A DNA stretch of 64,000 nt from assembly GCA_944989445.1 (NCBI GenBank), contig CALYLW010000040.1, positions 1,067,818-1,131,817 of the forward strand. Direction: 5' to 3'. Position 1 is the first letter of the stretch. Each line of letters opens with the position of its first letter. This document shows, piece after piece, positions 1 through 10,947 of this stretch. Below the pieces are notes generated by a model that worked only from the letters and a program-made list of their open reading frames with translations, did no database searches and was not told the DNA's origin. The position numbers and the translations under genes were made by a program. Source of the stretch: Ampullaceana balthica. Lineage: Eukaryota; Mollusca; Gastropoda; Lymnaeidae.

Positions 1-554
1 TATCCTCCAATGTACAAGAGCCATTTTGAATGATGTAATTCCAAACTGAAAAACAATTGTTTTATTTATTGCAATGTTTTAAATTATATTAGAAATTTTT
101 TATTTTTCTGTTGATTCTTGATTGGCAAAAGTGTGATTCCAAGTGGGAAGATTTATTTTTTTGGTAGTATGAAAACCTGTATTTATTTTACAGTGCTTTG
201 TTTTGCTTGTTTAGGCTTAGCCTGAATTACAGACACAGTTCACAAGGTTGTGATTCACAAGTTTGAGTTTAGACCACTCTAGCCAATAATCTCTCAGTAA
301 TATTAGTAATACTGGTGCTATGGTATAATTTTATAAAAATATAAACAAAATATTATTATAATTTAAAGAAATTATGATCGTGTTGAGATGTCTGCAATGT
401 AATGAGGTCAATGTTAGTGAATAAACTAAATGAGCTCAATAGTTTTCAATTTAATGGATGGCACCATCAAGTATGTCATAATATTATATAAGTATCCAGA
501 GTTTTACTTAATGAAAACAGACCCGCAAATCTTAAATCCTTGAACAGTATTTTA
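1..554. other. AT-rich non-coding sequence
   Basis: No convincing exon, RNA or repeat boundary is visible. The sequence is AT-rich and broken by stops in all frames. It runs into the LINE 3' end that starts near 555. Confidence 0.5.
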
Positions 555-1108
555 AACTTCATTTTTATAATGTCAAGGATTTTCTTGTCTAATACATACA
601 GACACTCCTTCAATACAGAAGATTATTGCCCCTATGCTAATCCTTGATTTGAGTCAAGTCTTGCATTTTTATTAGAATTAGAGGTTTGAATGTGGTAAGT
701 TTGTTGGTTTTCTTGGTTTGTTCAGGCCACCCACCCATTATCAAATTCCAGATGGTAAGTATTAGGATTTGAATGTGTTTTTTTCTTGACGATCTTGCAT
801 ATGGAACAAGAGAAGAGTTTTCATTCTTATATCACTACCACTCACTGTGACTGTACTATGTCAATGGCATAATCATTATGTTTTTGTCACTATGTCATGT
901 TATATCTATCTGAAAGTCAGTATGGTAAAGTAAAGTCTAAAAGTATTGAGCAGCAAGATTCATTAATGGAGAATATTCAAAATTGACAAGGGTAACACCA
1001 CTATTAATTCATTAAACCTAGAAACACTAGTGGGCAGAAGAGCAAGATAGTAATTATACATAAGAAAAGGCAATTAATTCTAACTTTTAAATACAACATA
1101 AAGACAAT
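555..1108. mobile_element. LINE 3' end with head-to-head inverted piece
   Basis: About 555-905 matches, on the minus strand, the LINE tail seen better at 48570-49070 (shared landmark GACACTCCTTC..ATACAGAAGATTATTG). About 905-1108, on the plus strand, carries a decayed match to a more upstream part of the same coding end (AGGGTAACACCA, then a stretch reading IIHK and Y/IQHKD). The two pieces are head to head. Both are full of stops. The LINE clade (CR1/L2-like) is inferred from the C-terminal peptide style only. Confidence 0.5.
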
Positions 1109-1109
1109 A

Positions 1110-2130
1110 CAGTGGGGCCTGCTTAAGTCGACGGCCTCGGGGTATGAAAAATGGCGCCGAGATAACCGATCACCGAGTTAAACGAAAACCAATATGGCGG
1201 CAAAATATTAACATGCGCTTGAAATTTCTTTATAATTATATACATGATGTGCGTTAATTAGTGATGGGACGATTAATCGGAATATCGGGACCCTTTTCTT
1301 CACTCTTTCCTAAGGTTGTTAAGACCGTTCGTTTTTAAGGACCGTTTAAGTTTAAATATAACCCTTTATTGCGTTAGCGCAGTTTTTTTTCCCTAGTACA
1401 TAACTCCATGTATAAGGAATTCATCTAGTCCTGCCCGACACACCTCGTGCACGCTTGCGTGCGTGCGCAGGGTCCGCTGGTGACTTTCCTTACAAGTACA
1501 AGCTACATAAATACATAACCCACCCCGTCCGTCCCCTCAGCTTACAATGGACTCAGAATTCCTTCGGTAACTTGAGTGCTAATCGGATTAACCAACAACA
1601 ATGGTGTGGGAGATTGAGAGTGGGGGTGTGTAAACTGTCTGTAGTCAGTTATATTATATATTTTAAAATCTGGGGAGCCTTGTTTACAGTAAGCACCCTA
1701 TGATTTTTCGTCCCATCACTAGCGTTAATACATGAGAATGTACATGCACATGCTTTTGGAGGTTTTTTTTACACAAAGGCGTTGCCGTTATTTGTTTATC
1801 ATGACCTATATATGACTCATAACAAAGCGAACTCTTCTCTATAAAAGTGTACAAAAATAAATTAGGAACTCCTTTTGAACTTTTGAACCTTCAACTTTGA
1901 TACATTTTAATTAATTCTAACCAATAGTTAAATAGCTTTTGCACACGGCCACTTCTTATGAATGAAACAATGAGAACAAAGCAGTAGTAATAGAGTCAAA
2001 ATGAGGTTGAAGGATGAATGGTTGCCAATGACAACAAGTCTGCACACGGTACATTTTGTTATTCCATACGAAACGAAATGTTTTAGACATGCGATTCTGC
2101 GTGCATCTTTGCTACTGGAGCAATTACTCT
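1110..2130 (+). mobile_element. pogo-like TIR element, left part (copy A)
   Basis: Starts with TACAGTGGGGCCTGCTTAAG, the terminal repeat also found at 14928, 15325 and 39675, with a TA before it. The following 130 bases align closely to those copies. A hAT-type MITE sits inside at 1259-1721. From about 1800 it contains a 300-bp module shared with 16130-16390 and 36970-37290. The right end is not found; the LINE at 2130 interrupts it. TA duplication and CAGT-type ends fit the Tc1/mariner superfamily, pogo/Tigger-like. No transposase is left. Confidence 0.65.
1259..1721 (+). mobile_element. hAT-type MITE with 8-bp target duplication
   Basis: 463-bp insert with ends TAGTGATGGGACGATTAATC and, inverted, ..TCGTCCCATCACTA. 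It is flanked by GCGTTAAT at 1251-1258 and again at 1722-1729, a perfect 8-bp duplication as expected of hAT transposons. It lies inside the pogo-like copy A. It has no coding capacity of its own; the 82-codon open frame at 1455-1703 is not protein-like. Copies at about 15052, 15470 and 39826 keep only the left end at the same site. Confidence 0.8.
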
Positions 2131-5100
2131 ACCCCCCATCCTCTTTCTCCTGGCCCTTTTCTCCTCGCTCCTGGCTGTAAGAGAAGCTTCCGCGACTAGG
2201 ATGCCCTTGCGCACTTTTGCCCGCCAGGAGGTGCGCTCCTCAGCAATGGTCTCCCATTTTTTATGGTCAATCTGCGCCAGAGTCATGTCTTTCTTGCAGA
2301 CATCCTTGAAGCGCAAGCAAGGGCGTCCTCTCTTCCGCATACCAGTTGCCATCTCGCCGTAAAGCAAGGCTCTTGGAATGCGCTCCGAGGTCATACTGCG
2401 GACATGTCCCAACCACTGCAGGCGCCTCTCGCTCAGGATTGAGTGCATGCTCAGCATATGACTCCTTCTGAGTACCTCGACATTCATGATCTTGTCCTGC
2501 CACTTGATGTGCAGAATCCTGCGCAAGCATCGTAAGTGGAAGCTGTTGAGTTGCTTTGTTTGTTTGGCATAGGTCGTCCGGCACTCGCTGCCATAGAGGA
2601 GTGTGCTGAGCACGCAGGCCTGGTACACAGTGATTTTCGTCCTATCAGTGAGCTGTGCATTGTTCCACACTCTTTGATTCAGCCTAGCCATTAATGATGC
2701 AGCCTTGCCGATTCTGGTTTCAATTTCCTTTTCCAGGGAGAGTGTGCTTGTGATGTTACTGCCAAGGTAGGTAAAATCATCGATGACATCCAAGGTGTTT
2801 CCCTCAATGGAGATTGCTGGGAAGCAGTCTGTTCCTTGTCTCATAATGTTGGTCTTTTTGAGGCTTATCGTTAGACCAAAATCCTTGCATGCTTCTAAGA
2901 ACTTATGACCAAAAGTTGGAGACCTATCTCTGAATGTGAGGTAAGGGCTGTGTCATCCGCGAAGAGCAACTCTCTAATTAAAACCGTTTCCACTTTTCTC
3001 TTCGCACGGAGACGGCTGATGTTGTATAGATTTCCATCCATCCTGGTATGGATGTTTACACCCTCGAAGCAGTCCTTGAAAGCATGATGCAGTAGCATCG
3101 AGAAAAAGATACCGAAGAGTGTTGGAGCCAGTACACAGCCCTGTTTGACTCCGCTACAAACTGGGAAGGGTTCTGAGGTGGCGCCATCGAAGAGCACTGT
3201 GCTTTGCATGTTGGTGTGGAAGGACTTGATGATGGAGAGAAGCAGCGGCGGACATCCTATTTTTTCCAATATACGTAGCAGACCCTTGCGGCTGACCAGG
3301 TCAAATGCCTTTGTTAGATCTATGAAGGCAACAAAGAGGGCTTTCTGTTGCTCCCGACACTTCTCTTGTAGCTCACGGAGTGAGAAGATCATGTCCATGG
3401 TTGACCGGCCAGCCCGAAAACCGCATTGTGATTAAAGGTAGACATTATGTGCCAGAGTTTGCAGGCGTGCAAGGATCACTCTGGCAAAAGCCTTTCCCAC
3501 AATACTCAGTAAGGAGATGCCACGATAGTTATTGCAATCGCTGCGATCACCTTTGTTTTTATAAAGCGTGACTATTTTGGCGTCACGCAGATCCTGTGGG
3601 ATGTGACCGTGTTCCCAGCAATCACATATGAGTTCGTGCAGAGGCTTCAGTAGTGCGGGCTGGCCGTGCTTAAGGACTTCTGCAGGAATGCCATCGTTGC
3701 CTGGGGCCTTCCCATTGCTCAGATGATCGATAGCCCTACTAAGCTCCTCTAGTGACGGTGGAGCATCAAGCTGATCTAGAACTGGTAGATCTAGGATTCT
3801 TTCTATGGCAGAGTCAGATACTACATTCTGTGTCGCATAGAGTTCTAGATAGTGCTCAGTCCAGCCCTGCATCTGCTTGTCTCGTTCTGTGATCATCTCA
3901 CCTGATTTTGTCTTGATAGGAGCTGACTTTGATGTTGTGGGCCCAGTGGCCTTTTTTATGCCTTCGTACATTTTTTAATATCTCCCTGATCAGCAGCAGA
4001 TTGAATGCTTTTGCATAGTTCCACCCAATAAGTGTTAGCGCAAAAACGTGCAGTCTTCCGGGCTGTGTTTCTGGCATTTCTGAGACATTGCAGGGTGTCA
4101 GGCCCTGGGGAAGCTTTGTAGGCCAATAGAGCTTTTCTTTTTGTCTCCGTCACGGGATTCATTGTAACCCAGTGGGCCTCAAACCAATCTGCATTTTTTC
4201 TTTCCTTCCTCCCGAGGACGGCAAGAGAGGTGTTGTAAATAGCGTCTCGAAGATGGAGCCAATTCGCATCGATTTGTTCTGTCCCTATAGCATCATGGGG
4301 ATTGGGGATTGCTTTCTGCGAGGTGTTGGCCTTAAGAGCTTGCTCAAGCTTGGTGTTAAGCTGATCCCTTATCTCAGGGCAATTGATATTCTGCGTGTAG
4401 ATACGAGTTTTACCCTTGCTCTTAGAGTGACACAATTTCTTTGATATTAATTTGATTCTACTTGCGACCAAAGAGTGGTCTGTATCACAGTCGGCACTGT
4501 GGTAACTGTGTGTTTGGAGCACACTGGCCAGGTCAGATCGCCTAGTGAGAACGAGATCAAGCTGGTGCCAGTGCTTGGAGCGGGGGTGTCTCCAAGACAC
4601 TTTGTGGATGTTCTTGCATTTGAAGAATGTGTTAGTTACACACAGATTGTGAGTACTGCATAGCTCGAGCAGTCGCTGGCCGTTGTTATTAATTTTACCA
4701 ATGCTGTGTAAGCCAATGCTGGTGGACCAGGCTTTGTGATCTGCACCTACCCTGGCGTTGAAGTCACAGAGGAGGTATAGACTCTCATGTGTGGGAATAT
4801 TTGCTACTGCGGAGTCTAGAGCCTCATAGAAGTTGTCTTTTAACTCTTCTTCAGAGCAGAGAGTTGGTGCATACAGGCTGAGGATATGGGCTGCGCCTGA
4901 CGTTGAAAGGTTAATGCCGAGTATCCTCTCAGTGCCAAGTGCCGCCAGTTCAACATATGACATAAGAGAGTTTTTTTATGGCAAAACCAACGCCATGTTG
5001 CCTTGGTCTGTCTGATGGTAGTCCTGGCCAGACAAATGTGTAGTTGGCCTCAACCACTTTGCCGTTGTCAGCCAGTTGCGTCTCCTGTAGGCATGCAACG

Positions 5101-5985
5101 TCGATGCCGAGACTGGAAAGTTCCCTGTCAATGACCGCTGTCTTCCTTATATCTTCCGCACATGAGGGGTCAGAGTTAAAACCAGTGCAGAGGGTTCTGA
5201 CATTCCAGCTTGCTAAACAAGGTGCTGGTAACTTCTTTCTTATTTTTTCAGTTGGTGCTTGGGTTTTGGCTCGCTTGTTGAGTTGATCACTCTGAGCCCC
5301 ATGCACCCAATGGGGCAGGCGAGCCATGACGGAACATCACCTTACTGGCTGGGGGCTGCCCAGCTTAAGGCGGGCGGTCCAAGGTTAGTATTGCCAGGGG
5401 TGGGAGTGGGAAATAAGCACCCACTCCTCTCGAAATATCCCCATAGCTTGCGTCTCATAATAGCCTCTGCTAACCAAAGTCCAACTCCTGGCCTTCTCGT
5501 ATGACTTGTAACCAAGTCTGGCGGATCACGTTTCAACTGACAGGAGAAGGGGTGAAGGCGGGCCGCTGGCGCCTTAAAACCAGCCGCTTTGGGCAGATGG
5601 GGCTCGTAAACCTTGATAGGTAGCTCATCTAGGAGAGGGAAACTCCAATCTCAAACCTCCGATGTCTTGCGGCCACACCTGTTCATGGAGAGACTAAGGG
5701 AGTAAACCCTAACAGAAAATCAGGAGATGGAGTCCCTAAGGCAGTTTTATTGCAATGCGCTATATCTCTGGCACCTCCTGCGACACAAGTGGCGCCTTGT
5801 TGTATCAGCTAAGCTGTTCCCCTGGAATCACCATTTGTGTGGAGAGAGAGGGCCTGCTGCCTGGGCAACAGCTGGTCTTCTTTAAAGCTCTGACTAGGGT
5901 ATCGTAGCCTCCTTCTTTTTTTTTCCTCTACCTCCTCAACCCAATCCTGGAGAGGTCACTCCAGCTTTGCTGCAAGGCGTAGACA
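2130..5985 (-). pseudogene. non-LTR retrotransposon (APE + RT), frameshifted
   Basis: GC-rich block, read on the minus strand. Five pieces in changing frames make one ORF2-like protein. 5327-4950 holds the start of an AP-type endonuclease (SWNVRTL, DVACLQETQ). 4963-3956 holds the rest of it (LLCDFNARVG, DTDHSLV). 3971-3432 is the N-terminal RT region (GKAPGNDGIPAEVLK, YRGISLL). About 3431-2895 is the RT core (FIDLTKAFD, GVKQGCVLAPTLF, FADDTAL with the catalytic DD). 2844 to about 2133 is the thumb and C-terminal region (YLGS, RLQWLGHVRS, KRGRP). No RNase H is seen. Frame changes at about 4955, 3960, 3430 and 2890 make it inactive. 5328-5985 looks like its 5' leader. The 3' end near 2133 joins a module also present uninterrupted at 36970-37290, so it inserted there. 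Resembles RTE-like 'craniofacial development protein 2-like' elements; the clade is not certain. Confidence 0.85.
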
Positions 5986-6369
5986 CAACACGTGGAACGG
6001 CAGTTACCGGTTATAAGCCATTGCTCAATTGGCGTAGAGCTAGGCGCCAGGGGTCGTTCCAGACGGTGGGAGGGATCACCATGTCTCATAGTTATAGTAT
6101 AGCCAATAGATTAGTACTGATTAGAAGGAGTGTTTGAATAATACAGCAAGAACTATATCTATAGTCTATAGTAGTCTATAGTAATAGATACAGATGATAG
6201 ATTACAATAACAGATTTAATATAAAGTTAGTCATTGTCGGTAACCCATCATTGTCATTTCATATTATTATTATAGTTTAGAATGATGAAATTAGTTAAAT
6301 GTATGTAAGTACATGTATGTAATGTAACATGTAGAATGTAGTATTAGATTTAGATTGATACATATCTTG

Positions 6370-6605
6370 ACAAAATTCTTGTACTTTCTTATCTGTTACA
6401 GACACCTCTTCTATACAGAAGATTATTGCGTCCTACGCTTATCTATGGTTTGTGTCTAGTCATGCATTCTTACTATAGTTTTACATGTTTATAAAGTGTT
6501 GGCTTTCCTGGTTTCTTTTACTTCTAGTTCTAGTGGTTGTAGATTGTAGCAACCCAGCCACGCCCGAACTCCGGACGGGAAGAACGAGAATTTGTATTAA
6601 TTATT
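6370..6605 (-). mobile_element. LINE 3'-end fragment
   Basis: Shares ATACAGAAGATTATTGCGTC, the following CTACGCTTATCTATGGTTTG and ACGCCCGAACTCCGGACGGG with the longer copy at 48570-49070. On the minus strand this encodes the last residues of a LINE protein and its 3' tail. 5'-truncated and non-functional. Confidence 0.6.
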
Positions 6606-7916
6606 TTAATAGTAATGCATGACTTACATTAAATACAAAGATATTGATTGATCCCAATTGTAATTCTAACGGTTATACCATATAAAATAAAATGAATAAG
6701 TTCATTATTTGAAATTCGTAAGGGAACTTTTTATGCTGTTTCTTTCCTTTCACACTTTGTTTACAGCAGCCATATTGCGCTGTAGCAGTTAAAAATGGGT
6801 TTAATTTTTATCGCAATAGTTAACATGCTACTGAAAAGGAGTAAATGCTGCGTTTACTTATACTTTTAATACCCATATCAATTAATAATCCCCGTTTCTG
6901 CTGCACTGGTATCCATTCATAGTGCATGCTCGTAGCGCATATAATATAAACTATAGCAACAGGAAGACAGGGGTTAATAAATGACTGAAATCCCACATTT
7001 TTTCCACTTCTACTACTAATACCAATACTTTAAAATGAGATGCGATAAATTTTATCTTATCTTATCTTATCTATACAGACGCTCCTTCTATGCAGAAGAT
7101 AGTTGCGTCCACAGACCATGACAGATGATCTGTTGGCAAGTGATGCAGCATTCACATGCTTTGTAAGGATTCAACAAAAATACATCCCAAAGTGTTTTAT
7201 TTAATGAAAATCAAGAGTATTTTTTTAATGTAAAACATATAATTTGAGCTTCTCTGGTTATTATTATGGATAATATTCATCAGAAGCTAATGTGTTTTTT
7301 TGTTGTTTTTTTTTAAAAAGGAATATACTACGACCTGTAAATTTAAAAGAGAATTTTGTTTTTACTAGTGGTGATATTTTGACAGAAATTACAAGAAGAT
7401 AAATTTTGCATCGACTGGTAAAGTCAACATAAACTATAACTGTTTATAGAATATTCTTTTTTTTTCAATAAAAAACCCACTATATTTTCACTTTAACTCT
7501 AACCGCTTTCCCTCAAATCCATTATTGGACTAGCGCGTTAGTTATGTAATCATTATACAAGATGTCAGTCATATTTAATTATTTAATAATATTAAAGTAA
7601 ACAATTTTTTATTTTTAGATTGGTATTTCCCTCAAAAAATTTCTCTTGGTAGTCACACGGACATAATGATTTTTGTATTTTTAAAAGTCTTTGGGAACAT
7701 TCATAATTCTTCTTCATGAAGAAAACTTACGATGATCAGATTAGAATTAATTAGATTCTTTAGATTAGATTGCTTTATGTTAAGTTAAAATGTTATTCAT
7801 AAAGAGAGTGACTAATCATTGCGCAATCATATTTCATTTCGGTAACGAAGTGATTATTCGGAAATATCTCCGTATAACGCTGGGCATTATAGACAGATAT
7901 TTCCCATGATTCTTAT
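6606..7916. other. AT-rich non-coding, with a short LINE tail
   Basis: Mostly AT-rich sequence without exons. At about 7045-7115 there is a (TTATC)n run followed by ACAGACGCTCCTTCTATGCA, another LINE 3' terminus in minus orientation. At 7855-7890 a TCTCCGTATAACGC motif recalls the palindromes at 10779-10870. Nothing else is recognisable. Confidence 0.5.
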
Positions 7917-8205
7917 GGGCCGTCCATAAATGACGTCACGCAATTATGACCGATTTTTCACCCCCTCCCTCCCCCTCGTCACAAAAAGTTAGACCCCCCC
8001 CCTCCAAAAATACGTCACAAAGCTTTGACCCAAAATAATTAATAATAATAATAAATATTTAAAAACCCACCTTATTTTCTATTTGAAAATGAGTATGTTT
8101 CACATCATTTTTTTTGTCATTTAAGTATTTATTTAGTGTATGTCTACTTTGTAATATCGTAATACGCGTGAAGCTATGTAAAACGGCATTAAACAAATTA
8201 TAAGC

Positions 8206-10185
8206 CAGTGCTTCTCAAACTAGTTGGTATAAGACGACTGGCAGGTATTTTTTTAAATGCATTTCACCTTTACCGGTGCATTCTTTTTCCCGTTTTGAGG
8301 TGATTTTCCATGTACTGACGACTGACGTGATAGCAAAATGAGCCCCTACGTGGCTTAAAGCCCTATGCCTATAACATTAAGGAAGATTTCGGCTTGTTTT
8401 ATATAATATAACTAGGGGCAAGTAGGCCTACCCGGTTTTCCAGGGTTTAACAACAATAGCAACAAAAACAAAAACAACAACAAAAACAACAACAAAACAA
8501 CAAAAACAGAACAACAACAAAAACAACAAAATCAACAACAAAACAACAAAAACAAAACAACAACAAAAATAACAACAACAAAAAAAACTGCAACAACAAC
8601 AGCAACAACAACAACAAAACAACAACTACAACAACAAAAGCAACAGCAACAAAGCAACAGCAACAAAACAATTATTTTATGGCGATAGTCGCCTTCTTGT
8701 TAATCTCGACACAAAAATGTTTATTATTTTGCGTCATTATTTTACGTCTTAATTTTCAATAATTTTTATTTTATATAGCTCATATAAGGAAAAACTACAT
8801 TTTGGGCCCCCGGCCCCCAGTATCTTATATATATGGAACGAAACCTGTTTAATAACCTTTCCGGTATAATTTTGTGTACGTTTACCAAATTTCACGTTAT
8901 TTGGTTGTCTGGATCTTGAGTTATTAGGGAACAGACAGACAGACAACAAATGCGTCTTATATGTATAGAGATATATATATAAATTAAATATATATATATA
9001 TATATATTTAATTTGTCTTGTTGCCAAGGCATAGCAAGACAGCTAACGAACAATGCAGCGGTAATTTAAAAAACCATTTGATGTGATTAACCTTCGCGAT
9101 TAAGTTAGAGAATAATAATAATAATGATAAATTGATAATTTATATAGCGCTGTATCCCAGTAAGGAACTGACTATTGATATTACAAGGATCATTTCATTG
9201 TTGATAAGCCAAGAATATATAGATACAAGACGATTCCTCGAATTGATTTCGATCTTATAATGACAGTTTTCCTGCTATGTAAATGCACATCAAAGACATT
9301 TGATCTAAAATTACCTCATTGATATCAAATATCATGTTTTCTAAAAATTATTTGGTATGCATTGGAAGAGGAATATGGCGAGTACTGTACGAACCCCACA
9401 TTTGTGCAGGAAAGTAGGGTGTCACCTTGTGCGTCGCAAAATACAGTAATTCCTGCAAGTTGAATACTGAACAATGCTATGACATTAATAAAATATCCAA
9501 TATTATCATAACTTTTTACCCCGAAGCTCACGAGTTTTAATGAAAAATACATGGCTACCGCTATCTAGCGGTTTAACCGAGGGGTCAGTTAGTGTAAAGC
9601 GGTAAATTATCTCATTTGGGGTAAAAAGGGAACTCTTAGCGTTTGACCAAAAACCAATCGGACAATTAGGCTATATCAAACTTAAAACGTTTATAATTGT
9701 ATCAAATAGATCCCCCCCCCCAAAAAAAAATAATAGAAAAAATCAAAAATTGATATTCCGTGTCGTTTTGACTGAAAATATGTTTACATAATCCTCTTCA
9801 GATCATTTTTAGACACTTGTCATGCTTGTAAAACTCACCAGTTTAATTTTCGTGGGGGGGGGGCTAACGACGCTCCCCCAAATCCCCGAGTCATGTGAAC
9901 AGGACCTCGAGTCTGGGTGGAGGGGGGGAAACTCACACAGAAACTTGTATATTTTGGGGTAACGGGCAAAAAAGTTCGTGACTAGTGACTACTGCCGTGA
10001 GAGAACCAAACGGAGCGGCGGTGACATCACAAATGCTTTGATGTCAACATCAAACAAGGCAGGGTAACAATTTCATACATTCTCATGAGTTCTCATGAGT
10101 TATAATTAGATTTAATTCTCATTTCTTGATAACTTACGCCGACCGGCGTCTGATGGCCTACCGACCGGTACTTTGAGAAGCACTG
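8206..10185. mobile_element. hAT-like insert with CAGTGCTTCTCAAA ends
   Basis: Begins CAGTGCTTCTCAAACT and ends TTTGAGAAGCACTG, the same inverted ends as the 186-bp MITE at 61667-61852. The interior is a patchwork: a 220-bp AAC-rich tract, a stretch at 8790-8970 with the ..CCAAATTTCACG..CAGACAGACAGAC layout of family R, a LINE-tail-like stretch with TATAGCGCTGTAT near 9145, and poly-G/poly-C tracts. No clean 8-bp duplication. Instead an 18-bp flank (CATTAAAnAAATTnTAAG) recurs at 8187 and 10199, while the related element near 42690 has it once. Confidence 0.5.
8446..8672 (+). repeat. AAC-rich simple repeat
   Basis: About 225 bases of imperfect (CAA)n/(AAC)n. The minus-strand open frames through it, runs of Cys, Phe, Val and Leu, are by-products of the repeat. 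Confidence 0.9.
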
Positions 10186-10369
10186 ATTAAAAAGAAAATC
10201 ATTAAATAAATTGTAAGTGACCAAATATTTCAGTGGAGGTTTTATTTTAATTTACCCTTTTGATGTGACGTCACATTTCTTCAATCCCCCTCCCTCCCCT
10301 CGTCACACATCGTCACAAAAGTGTGACCCCCCTCCCCCTAGGTGCGTGACGTCATTTATGGACGGCCCC

Positions 10370-10778
10370 TTAGCGTCATACGCAAATGTTTTTGGCTGGT
10401 CATGTGACTACTTGCCGATTTGGTATAACATTTTTTAAAATTCTTACCATTCATGAGCTTCTGTGGTTTCAGGGTTAGGGCATTAGATTCTAGAACTCTA
10501 AGTGTCAAGTGGAGGTTCGAGTTTCGATTGAGCCTTTTTTTTTAAGGTTGTAGTTTCAGTTTTAGGGTATGGGTTAGGTTTAGTTGTCTATTTTTAAAAT
10601 TAAAATAAAATAAAAAACAAATATAACAACAAAAAATACGATTTATCGAGCGCACCGTTCTCTTTGCTTTTACAAAATTAATTTTAAAATCATAAATCTT
10701 TTTAAAATTAATTTTAAGCTATGATAGGTACATATATACTAAATTAGAACGGAAATTTTGTTTGTTTTTTTAAAAAAG
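10370..10778. other. upstream flank of ELP2
   Basis: AT-rich sequence between the transposon at 7917-10369 and the palindromes at 10779. It may contain distal promoter or 5' UTR sequence of ELP2, but no specific element can be named. Confidence 0.35.
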
Positions 10779-10870
10779 AAATCTCCTTATAACGCCGGGC
10801 GTTATTGGGAGAAATCTCCGTATAACGCCTGGCGTTATTCGGAGATATCTCCGTATAACGCCTCCCTTTC
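10779..10870. repeat. tandem palindromes upstream of ELP2
   Basis: Three nearly identical half-palindromes, ATCTCCgTATAACGCC, joined to their inverses GGCGTTATtCGGAGAT. They can fold into two hairpins. The block ends about 80 bases before the ELP2 start codon. A diverged copy lies at about 7855-7890. It could be a foldback transposon end or a promoter-proximal element; the sequence does not decide. Confidence 0.6.
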
Positions 10871-10947
10871 GGTAAATAGCGAGACCTTTTTACTTTTACA
10901 AATCTTCAGTCATGTAAGAGTCTTGTTGATACTGAAATTGAAATGAT

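Larger units (their letters stand above)
7917..10369. mobile_element. TIR DNA transposon (3-bp target site), interrupted
   Basis: Left end TGGGCCGTCCATAAATGACG and right end GACGTCATTTATGGACGGCC are inverted repeats rich in GACGTCA. The element at 42469-42853 has the same ends and internal sequence but is only 385 bp. Here TTA flanks both sides, a possible 3-bp duplication; at 42469 the flanks are ATT. About 2 kb of extra DNA (8206-10185) explains the greater length. The superfamily is not fixed; a 3-bp duplication and GG..CC ends recall PIF/Harbinger or IS3EU types. No transposase is seen. Confidence 0.6.

Noticed and set aside
8428..8671. Two overlapping minus-strand frames rich in Cys, Phe, Val and Leu
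   Set aside because: They are translations of an AAC-rich simple repeat.
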